A stretch of DNA of 5,352 nucleotides, taken from the NCBI GenBank assembly GCA_948552115.1, contig CAOWNX010000064.1, forward strand, positions 1-5,352, given 5' to 3'. Both the position numbers and the translations under genes were made by a program. Each line of letters opens with the position of its first letter. Position 1 is the stretch's first letter. Below the pieces are notes generated by a model. The model saw only the letters and a program-made list of their open reading frames with translations. It ran no database searches and was not told where the DNA came from. Positions 1 through 5,352 of the stretch are shown piece by piece. The stretch is from an uncultured Bacilli bacterium (GTDB lineage: Bacteria; Bacillota_I; Bacilli_A; RF39; UBA660).

Positions 1-166
1 TTTGATCTATTATGTGTTTCTTTTACTTATTATTTATATATTTTTTTGACAAAAAATAATATTTTAACCAAAAATATGTTAAAGTTAAAAATAAAATTTT
101 TTAACAGTTTAAAACTTAAATAATAGTAGTGAAGAAAAATTAAATCTCTTAATCAATAAACTTTTA

Positions 167-193
167 AAGAAAAAAAGAACCCTTCGGTTCTTT
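167..193 (-). terminator. Rho-independent terminator of the rhodanese gene and probably of the operon
   Basis: On the minus strand AAAGAACC, a four-base GAAG loop, and GGTTCTTT form a perfect eight-pair stem (174-193), followed by a T-rich run (TTTT, C, TTT). The TAA stop codon (192-194) overlaps the foot of the stem, so the gene ends directly at the terminator. On the plus strand the hairpin is not followed by a clean T-run, so it is directional. Confidence 0.85.
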
Positions 194-446
194 AAAAATA
201 AACTTGAGTTACATCATAACCATAATATTCTAAAATTGCCACTGCTCTTTTACTATGAATTCCTTTTGTACAAAGAATATAATAAGGAACACCTTTTTTT
301 AAATATTCAGAATAATGTAACATCAATTTATCATAAGTTAAATTAATACTTCCTGGTCTTTTTCGCTTCTCATAAGTTTCTACATCACTTAAATCAATCA
401 ATGTTCCCATACTTTCATGATAATTATGAATAGAAATACGTTTCAT
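192..446 (-). CDS. Small single-domain rhodanese-like protein
   Basis: An 84-residue cytoplasmic protein with one rhodanese fold. LIDLSDVETYEKRKRPGSIN (16-35) matches the family's aspartate/EY..hIpGAiN block. LCTKGIHSKRAV (58-69) is the active-site loop, with Cys59 as the persulfide-carrying residue, followed by the usual helix and the GYDV strand. Family members move sulfur from donors to acceptors such as cyanide, thiols or sulfur-relay proteins. The loop reads CTKGIHS where the common form is CxxGxRS, so His replaces the usual Arg. It is shorter than GlpE-type proteins (about 108 residues), ending right after the last strand. A GGTGAT ribosome binding site lies 5 bases before the ATG. The gene sits 109 bases after the coupling-protein gene and ends inside its own terminator. 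The physiological acceptor is unknown, and nothing in the sequence ties it to secretion. Confidence 0.85.
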   Translation of the reverse strand: MKRISIHNYHESMGTLIDLSDVETYEKRKRPGSINLTYDKLMLHYSEYLKKGVPYYILCTKGIHSKRAVAILEYYGYDVTQVYF

Positions 447-467
447 TACATATCACCAACATATTTT

Positions 468-497
468 ATGATACAAAAAACAAAAGAAAAAGGACAA
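468..497 (-). promoter_or_regulatory. Candidate promoter of the rhodanese-like gene
   Basis: On the minus strand TTGTCC (492-497) and TATCAT (468-473) are separated by 18 bases, matching the -35 and -10 consensus at 4/6 and 5/6 positions. It lies just upstream of the rhodanese start. In AT-rich DNA such matches are common, so this is tentative; read-through from the coupling-protein gene is the alternative, since no terminator hairpin is visible between the two genes. Confidence 0.35.
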
Positions 498-550
498 ACG
501 CACAATAAATAATAAATAATCTTGAAAAGTTTTGCAAACAAAAAGGACAA
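487..550. repeat. Two direct copies of AAAAAGGACAA flanking the gap between coupling-protein and rhodanese genes
   Basis: The plus-strand 11-mer AAAAAGGACAA occurs at 487-497 and again at about 540-550, next to the coupling-protein stop codon. One copy includes the candidate -35 box of the rhodanese gene. The copies are short and A-rich; they could be a binding site pair, remnants of a small duplication, or chance. Confidence 0.35.
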
Positions 551-555
551 CTTAC

Positions 556-2913
556 TTAGTCATCCCCAAAAAAATCATCAAAAAACTCATCATCTGTAAT
601 AACATTATCATTCATAATGATACTATCAGCATCAATATTAATCTTAGGTTTTTCTGATACTTCTTCAACTTCATCCAAAGATTTCTTATCTTCTTTTTTA
701 GGTAATTCTTTGATTTCCTTTTTCTTTTCAACTTTTGTAATTGGTTTAGCTGATTCTAATTCTTCTTCATTGATAAAAGAAAATGCATTTTTCATTTCTT
801 CTTTCTTCTTTGGAATTTCTGGCTCTGTTACTTCTGGTTCCACTTTTGGAATAGAATTTGCAAGCTCTTTTGTTTTTAACCGTTCCTCTTCTTGATCAAG
901 TTCCTTTAACTTTTTATCAATATCAGCAATCATTTTATCAATTTCTTCATCCGTTAAATTTCCAGGTCCAGAAAATGGATTGGGTGATGAAGGAAAAGGA
1001 TTTGCATTCATATTCGGTTGTGAAAAAGGATTTGCCATATTTGAAAGATTATTATTGTTATTACTTGGTGTCAAAGGACTTGAAAAAGGATTGGTTGGTC
1101 CAGCAAATGGATTCGGAGTTCCAAAAGGATTCGTATTTGGCATAAAAGGATTAAAGGAAGAATTCATTGGAGAACTTGATTGATTTTCTAATTCTTTTGC
1201 CATATTTTTCCGTTTTTCCTCTGAAACAAATTTCTTCAAATCAAATAAAGCAATTTCTTTCTTTTCACGTATTGGAAGTTCTGCCATTTTTCGTGTAATT
1301 CCCCAATCCATTTTAAAATCAGGTTCTAATTTCGTTTTAAAAGGATTCATACGCAAACGAATAATAATAACTTCAAACAAACGCATTTTCTGTAAATCTG
1401 AAACAGTAACAAGCGGAGTACTGGCAGTCTTTTCTTTTTCCTTACTTTTTACCTCTCCACACATTTTACTAATTTCTTCTAAAGCTGCCATTTCAGTACT
1501 AATCAAATAAACTAAATTACCACAGTTACCCTTAATAACTTCTGCAACTTCTTTCCCATATACATCATTTAATTGAGAAAAATTTTGAATAATAAAAGTA
1601 AAACGAATATCACGACTTCGAGCTGCAGATACCATTGAATCCACATCTTTCAAAGCTGGCATGTTTGCAAATTCATCCAAAATAAAATTTGTACGGAATG
1701 GTAATTTTCCACCACTTTCCTTTGCAACATCAATTAAAGTTTCATAACATTGTTTGATAAAAATCGTAAGTAAACTATGATACGTTGTCTTCTCATCATG
1801 AATAATCATAAATATTGCAGTCTTTTGCGTTCCAATTGTCCGCATATCAAAATCACTATAAGCTAACATTTCGGATAATTTCTCACGAGAAGAAAACAAA
1901 CGAATTTTCTGACGGAATGTCGAAGTAATACCACCTTGTGTATCCTTTGGAGCATTAATTGTATTAGATGCAAAAATATAAGGACTAGAAGATTCTCCCT
2001 TTAAACTAAAATATTCTTTAATATAAGTACTCGTTGCAAATCGCTCTTCTCCAATGGTACTCATAAAGTTAATTGAATTTAAATTTACTTCTTCCTCTTT
2101 CGCATCCAAGAAAAGTCCAAGAGATAATCCCGAAAAATAATCGGCTGCACTCTTTTCCCAGAATGGATCTTTACTCTTTTCATCCCCTAAAATATTTAAT
2201 GCAACGTCATCCAATAACTCCGTCGCCTTATCCACATCTCCAGATTTATAATAACGATAAGGAAGGGTAAGAGGATTCCACGCATTACCATTTTGTGGAT
2301 CACGAAAATTCAAAACGATAATATTATATCCTTGATCTTTTAAATAACTAGCACAATACTTATAAAGCTCTCCCTTAGGGTCTGTTATAATCATACTCTC
2401 GCCTTTTTTAGCAAGCAAATTAACCATTGGCTTAACAACCGTTTCCGTTTTACCAGAACCAGTAGACCCAATGACTAAGTTATGATATTCTCCATTATCC
2501 ACCCAAATATCTGTACCGTTATTAATGAGAGGAATTCCAGCAGCTTCAACATGACTATCTAGTGCTTTCACATGAGCGACACCTTTATCTTCTTTTAACT
2601 CTTTTTCCTTAGCCCATCTAGAATATCCTTTTTCTTCCTTTTCATTAAAGTTCAAAAAATGTTTTCCACTCTTATCTTTATCAAAAATATAAGAAGAAAC
2701 GGAAGAAAAAATAATAATCAAAGCAATAAAAAACATTCCCAAAGTAAGAATTAACTTATCACCAAAAAAAGCAGGAAATGGATTCAAACCAAAGAATGAG
2801 CCATCTTCTGCAAAAGATGAAAAATTAAGAACAGCAATCGCACATAAATAAAGCAAAAAAATACAAAATACGATAAAAATTGCAAAATCTTTTGGGGCAA
2901 CTCGAAACTTCAT
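556..2913 (-). CDS. VirD4/TraG-family type IV coupling protein ATPase with NPF-repeat tail
   Basis: A 785-residue inner-membrane ATPase that recruits the relaxase-DNA complex or protein substrates and feeds them to the type IV secretion channel. Two N-terminal membrane segments (about 10-31 and 55-76) enclose a short outside loop. The motor domain follows: Walker A GSTGSGKT (149-156), ITDPKGELY (176-184), Walker B NFILDEFANM (409-418, with Asp413 and Glu414), and the QNFSQL motif (443-448) typical of the family. The conserved region ends near residue 545. The remaining 240 or so residues are an extra tail: seven NPF tripeptides between 588 and 647 in a Pro/Asn/Ser-rich stretch, a probable coiled coil (653-684), a Lys/Glu-rich linker, and an acidic Phe-containing terminus (774-785). 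The protein is longer than usual Gram-positive VirD4/TraG proteins because of this tail. It follows the lipoprotein gene by 72 bases. The family call is firm. Whether it serves DNA conjugation or protein export cannot be told here. Confidence 0.95.
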   Translation of the reverse strand: MKFRVAPKDFAIFIVFCIFLLYLCAIAVLNFSSFAEDGSFFGLNPFPAFFGDKLILTLGMFFIALIIIFSSVSSYIFDKDKSGKHFLNFNEKEEKGYSRWAKEKELKEDKGVAHVKALDSHVEAAGIPLINNGTDIWVDNGEYHNLVIGSTGSGKTETVVKPMVNLLAKKGESMIITDPKGELYKYCASYLKDQGYNIIVLNFRDPQNGNAWNPLTLPYRYYKSGDVDKATELLDDVALNILGDEKSKDPFWEKSAADYFSGLSLGLFLDAKEEEVNLNSINFMSTIGEERFATSTYIKEYFSLKGESSSPYIFASNTINAPKDTQGGITSTFRQKIRLFSSREKLSEMLAYSDFDMRTIGTQKTAIFMIIHDEKTTYHSLLTIFIKQCYETLIDVAKESGGKLPFRTNFILDEFANMPALKDVDSMVSAARSRDIRFTFIIQNFSQLNDVYGKEVAEVIKGNCGNLVYLISTEMAALEEISKMCGEVKSKEKEKTASTPLVTVSDLQKMRLFEVIIIRLRMNPFKTKLEPDFKMDWGITRKMAELPIREKKEIALFDLKKFVSEEKRKNMAKELENQSSSPMNSSFNPFMPNTNPFGTPNPFAGPTNPFSSPLTPSNNNNNLSNMANPFSQPNMNANPFPSSPNPFSGPGNLTDEEIDKMIADIDKKLKELDQEEERLKTKELANSIPKVEPEVTEPEIPKKKEEMKNAFSFINEEELESAKPITKVEKKKEIKELPKKEDKKSLDEVEEVSEKPKINIDADSIIMNDNVITDDEFFDDFFGDD

Positions 2914-2923
2914 AGATAATTCG

Positions 2924-2928
2924 CTCCT
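2924..2928 (-). promoter_or_regulatory. Ribosome binding site of the coupling-protein gene
   Basis: AGGAG on the minus strand, 10 bases before the ATG at 2913. It supports that start, which also places the first membrane segment directly behind a short basic N-terminus, as expected for this family. Confidence 0.75.
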
Positions 2929-2939
2929 GTTCTTGTTTT

Positions 2940-2945
2940 ATTATA
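2940..2945 (-). promoter_or_regulatory. Candidate -10 box upstream of the coupling-protein gene
   Basis: A perfect TATAAT lies on the minus strand 26 bases before the coupling-protein ATG. No good -35 hexamer sits 16-18 bases upstream: the nearest, TTGAAA, is only 9 bases away. It may be a weak internal promoter, or chance in AT-rich DNA. Confidence 0.3.
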
Positions 2946-2958
2946 CTACAAGCATTTC

Positions 2959-2980
2959 AAAAAAAGAATACCAAATTCTT
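2959..2980 (-). terminator. Weak hairpin plus T-run between lipoprotein and coupling-protein genes
   Basis: On the minus strand AAGAAT, a five-base TTGGT loop, and ATTCTT form a six-pair stem followed directly by five further T. Only one pair is G-C, so the stem is weak. It could act as a partial terminator or an mRNA processing/stability element that lowers expression of the downstream gene relative to the upstream ones. Confidence 0.3.
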
Positions 2981-2985
2981 AATGT

Positions 2986-3687
2986 TTATGAATGATTCCT
3001 TTGTTTGTAATTATAAACAAAAACTAAAACTAAAAAAATTAGAAAGAAAAATAATACAATCAAGACAGGAAAAAAGAAATCTTCTTGAGACATTTCTTCT
3101 TCCTCAACAGTAATGGGTGTTCCACCACCTTCATATCGTAACAATAATCGCAATGTGGAAAAATTATTAGAATTTAAAATCCAAGTATAAACATTCCCAT
3201 CAATACTAGTAGCATTATGATCAATCACTTGATTCAGAACTTTTACATGAATAACCAACTGTTCTAAATTGGAAAATTTATTCGCTTCAAAAACACCTGT
3301 ATCCAAAGTAGTAATATTCGTATTAGGATTATAATTCTTAGTAAAATTAGGAAAAGCACTTCTTACTCCAGATGAAAAAGAAAAACGATCACTTGGAAAA
3401 GAATAAGAATATTTTATGTGATATTGTTGATCATAATAACTTTGAACTTCATAATAAGAAACTCCTGGAATTCTTTCTGGAGATTCACTAAAATACTCAT
3501 CTGTTATATAAGCATTGGTTGGCCATTCACTTTGATAAGCTGAAGAAATAGAATCAATATCAAAACTAGAAATAATTCCACTTTCATCATAAATATGTTG
3601 TTCCTGATCATCAATAATCAAATAATATTCTGCACTACATCCAGATAAAAAAACACAAAACAAACAAAGCAATACAATTTTTTTCAT
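2986..3687 (-). CDS. Lipoprotein with C-terminal transmembrane anchor, function unknown
   Basis: A 233-residue envelope protein that I do not recognise by name. It opens with a type II signal peptide: MKK, a hydrophobic stretch, then lipobox LSGC with Cys17 as the predicted lipidated residue. A Tyr/Ser-rich extracellular domain follows (about 18-195), then an acidic VEEEE stretch (194-198) and a strong membrane segment at about 204-225, ending in a basic KQRNHS tail that should be cytoplasmic. If the signal peptide is processed, the protein is held at both ends of its ectodomain. Residues about 131-188, with alternating hydrophobic strands and IDGNVYTWILN, loosely recall the LppM-type lipoprotein fold, which is only a suggestion. 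The start is supported by AAAGGAG 7 bases upstream. It lies between the murein hydrolase and the coupling-protein gene, so a structural or accessory role in the secretion complex is inferred from context. Confidence 0.85.
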   Translation of the reverse strand: MKKIVLLCLFCVFLSGCSAEYYLIIDDQEQHIYDESGIISSFDIDSISSAYQSEWPTNAYITDEYFSESPERIPGVSYYEVQSYYDQQYHIKYSYSFPSDRFSFSSGVRSAFPNFTKNYNPNTNITTLDTGVFEANKFSNLEQLVIHVKVLNQVIDHNATSIDGNVYTWILNSNNFSTLRLLLRYEGGGTPITVEEEEMSQEDFFFPVLIVLFFFLIFLVLVFVYNYKQRNHS

Positions 3688-3694
3688 ATTGATT

Positions 3695-3701
3695 CTCCTT
3701 T
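3695..3701 (-). promoter_or_regulatory. Ribosome binding site of the lipoprotein gene, overlapping the upstream stop codon
   Basis: On the minus strand AAAGGAG lies 7 bases before the ATG at 3687 and shares bases with the TAA (3700-3702) that ends the hydrolase gene. This fixes the lipoprotein start and suggests the two genes share one mRNA and are translationally coupled. Confidence 0.8.
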
Positions 3702-5352
3702 ATTTCGTACTACTTCCATTAAAAGCAGTATTATATTCAATATTCGTATATCGATTTGATGCATTGTCATAAAATCTAGTCAAATCTACAATTCTATAAT
3801 TTGAATCAGAAAAGCTCATTTGTTGATAACTAATACCTTTAAACTCTGGAGCATAAGGCGCTGAATTAGTTTGAGATTCCGCTGTAATATAATATTGTTC
3901 TTGAATATTGACACCAACAATGAGTCGAATATGACCAGAGGAGAAAACAACATCTCCAACTTGACCAATATAAGAACCATTCATAGCATGAACTGTACCA
4001 ATATTTTTATAATCTTGAGAAGAATAGGTCCAAACACCTTGATGCTTCATACCACCATTTTTCATAGCCCAATTGACAAAACTAGAACAATCAGGTCCAT
4101 AATGTGTATATTTACCTGCACCAGTTATCGGAGTTCCCCAATCTGGATCTACTCCAAAATAACTAGAAATGGATTTATTGTAGCCATTAAAAGAATAGCC
4201 ACCATGTCCTCCACCAAAAGTATAAGGAATTCGAAGATTGTATTGAGCCATATAATTAATCAATGTAGTTGCTGCAACAGCAACCGAAGAACGAGTACCA
4301 ACCCCTACCTCTAAAACTTTATTCTTAATCATTTCATTTAAAGAAGTTATTGAAGAATGATTTGATTCCAAAAATTGACGTAAAGAATACTTTAGTTGCT
4401 GAGTTGGAACATTCAAATTTGCTTCAGTTTTTAAATCAGTACCATAACACATTTCTTTTCCTAAATGAAAAATAACTTCTCGATGGCTTATCAATTTTTC
4501 TGCTTGCCACTTAATGTAAGCTTCTTTTTCCTCTTCTGTCGTATTAACACAACTAGAGCTATGCCCTATAACATTGCCTTTACTATCAAAATAAGCTTCA
4601 CAATGATAAGAAGAAGAACAACGGCTATAATTATTACCATAAATATATCTCATATAATAACAACCGCCAAGTCCCATTTCTTTTCGATTATCAAAATTAT
4701 AAAGAATATTTCCCAAAGAAGAATAAACTGGAACAACACTTTCTAAAGAATCAAACTTTGCAAAATAATTAAATTGCTTTTCAACACCTTCCATAAATGA
4801 ATTATTAGAAAAACCAGAACCAGAATTATTTCCGTGACCAAGACCCCAATAATTAAATCGAGCAGTATCTGAAGTTTCTTGCGTAAAACCTACTTCTTTT
4901 CGTGCAAAAATGTAGATTAATTCTGGATTAATTCCTTTTTCTAATCCCATATCATAAATATCTTCTGCATATTCAATAAAATAATTATTATAATAAGTTT
5001 TATCTTTAATTGGAGTTAAAAACTCTGTAACCAAACGAACAAATTCATTCTTACTAAGCGGTGTATAAGTATAAGGAATAACTCCTCCAATACAATTAGC
5101 AGAAAAATCTTTATCTCGTAAAGATTCATCTGTACTCATAAGTATCCAATCACCATTTGGATAAAACATTTTCAAAATACTTTGATAGCTTTCTCCTTTT
5201 TCAGAAGAAAGATAATGAGCACCATAAATACTGACACCAACTCCAGAACCTCCATCTACATAGATTCTTTCTGGTTCCTCATCCTCTTCATTCTCATAAC
5301 GCAAAATATAACAAAGAGATGGATCTACAGCTCCTTCTGGAAAATTGCAAGG
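3700..5352 (-). CDS. Modular peptidoglycan hydrolase: SpoIID-like end, lysozyme-like domain, NlpC/P60 domain (5' end outside window)
   Basis: Probable secreted or surface cell-wall hydrolase of a type IV secretion system, the counterpart of VirB1/CwlT-type proteins. The frame is open to the window edge, so the TTG at 5304 (used as residue 1 here) is not a convincing start. Residues 14-56 match the C-terminal block of SpoIID/LytB proteins (GSGVGVSIYGA, then ESYQSILKMFYPNG). Residues about 104-205 resemble GH73/lysozyme-like domains, with candidate catalytic Glu137 in FARKEVGF and a NYWGLGHGN block. Residues about 215-286 hold five Cys. Residues about 338-480 form an NlpC/P60-type peptidase domain with nucleophile Cys406 (GPDCSSFVNWA) and His458 (GDVVFSSGHIRLIVG); Glu476 is a possible third residue. 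The gene ends 12 bases before the lipoprotein start. In CwlT-type proteins a muramidase and an NlpC/P60 endopeptidase together locally open murein for the conjugation channel. The NlpC/P60 call is firm, the lysozyme-like call fairly good, and the SpoIID call moderate because its catalytic part lies off-window. Confidence 0.85.
   Translation of the reverse strand, partial: PCNFPEGAVDPSLCYILRYENEEDEEPERIYVDGGSGVGVSIYGAHYLSSEKGESYQSILKMFYPNGDWILMSTDESLRDKDFSANCIGGVIPYTYTPLSKNEFVRLVTEFLTPIKDKTYYNNYFIEYAEDIYDMGLEKGINPELIYIFARKEVGFTQETSDTARFNYWGLGHGNNSGSGFSNNSFMEGVEKQFNYFAKFDSLESVVPVYSSLGNILYNFDNRKEMGLGGCYYMRYIYGNNYSRCSSSYHCEAYFDSKGNVIGHSSSCVNTTEEEKEAYIKWQAEKLISHREVIFHLGKEMCYGTDLKTEANLNVPTQQLKYSLRQFLESNHSSITSLNEMIKNKVLEVGVGTRSSVAVAATTLINYMAQYNLRIPYTFGGGHGGYSFNGYNKSISSYFGVDPDWGTPITGAGKYTHYGPDCSSFVNWAMKNGGMKHQGVWTYSSQDYKNIGTVHAMNGSYIGQVGDVVFSSGHIRLIVGVNIQEQYYITAESQTNSAPYAPEFKGISYQQMSFSDSNYRIVDLTRFYDNASNRYTNIEYNTAFNGSSTK

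Noticed and set aside
46..51. Perfect TTGACA on the plus strand
   Set aside because: No -10-like hexamer sits 16-18 bases downstream (the expected place reads CAAAAA), and no gene follows on the plus strand.
1..166. Search for a gene, RNA or attachment site in the left-end AT-rich DNA
   Set aside because: Only short A/T runs and imperfect repeats are visible; no open frame with a ribosome binding site, tRNA-like structure or clear inverted repeat could be supported.
617..1183. Plus-strand open frames over the coupling-protein tail
   Set aside because: They are antisense to the low-complexity NPF and Lys/Glu tail, are made of repetitive Ser/Phe/Gly/Leu stretches, and show no ribosome binding site or family motif.
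3871..4746. Plus-strand open frames over the hydrolase gene
   Set aside because: Antisense to the conserved NlpC/P60 and lysozyme-like coding sequence, with Ile/Thr/Asn/Arg-rich translations and no recognisable motif.
5302..5304. TTG as start of the murein hydrolase gene
   Set aside because: The same frame continues open to the window edge (16 more codons), there is no ribosome binding site at proper distance, and the SpoIID-like block would be cut just before its motif. The start is outside the window.
5331..5336. AAGGAG resembling a ribosome binding site near the window edge
   Set aside because: It lies inside the open hydrolase frame and about 26 bases from the TTG at 5304, too far to serve it. 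Read as coding sequence.
556..5352. UGA=Trp recoding as in Mycoplasma
   Set aside because: The reading frames are complete with the standard bacterial code, Trp appears as TGG, and all genes stop with TAA.

Overview
The window is strongly AT-rich, and all four recognisable genes lie on the minus strand, so transcription runs from high to low coordinates. Low-GC composition, AGGAG-type ribosome binding sites, a lipobox lipoprotein and extracellular murein hydrolase domains fit a low-GC Gram-positive lineage (Bacillota, or gut lineages near the Mollicutes). Trp is encoded by TGG where I checked and all four genes end in TAA, so there is no sign of the Mycoplasma UGA=Trp code. The exact taxon cannot be read from the sequence.

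Layout in transcription order: (1) 5352-3700 is the 3' part of a large modular cell-wall hydrolase. It carries the C-terminal end of a SpoIID/LytB-like domain, a lysozyme/glucosaminidase-like domain with a candidate catalytic Glu, a Cys-rich insert, and a C-terminal NlpC/P60-type Cys-His peptidase domain. The reading frame is open to the window edge, so its true start lies outside. (2) 3687-2986 is a lipoprotein with a second, C-terminal membrane anchor; its ribosome binding site touches the stop codon of gene 1. (3) 2913-556 is a VirD4/TraG-type coupling protein ATPase with an unusual tail: seven NPF tripeptides, a short coiled coil, a charged linker and an acidic Phe-rich terminus. (4) 446-192 is a small single-domain rhodanese-like protein, followed at once by a good rho-independent terminator (167-193). 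The remaining 1-166 is AT-rich intergenic DNA in which I can support no gene or signal.

Genes 1-3 read as part of a Gram-positive type IV secretion (conjugation) module. The hydrolase would open the peptidoglycan, the lipoprotein would be an envelope component of unknown role, and the coupling protein would deliver substrate DNA or protein to the channel. Relaxase, VirB4-like ATPase and VirB6-like channel genes are not in this window, so whether this is an integrative conjugative element, a plasmid or a fixed chromosomal secretion locus is undecided. The rhodanese gene has no obvious link to transfer and may mark the downstream border of the module.

The most notable features are the NPF-repeat tail of the coupling protein and the combination of a SpoIID-like module with a lysozyme-like and an NlpC/P60 module in one conjugation-linked protein.
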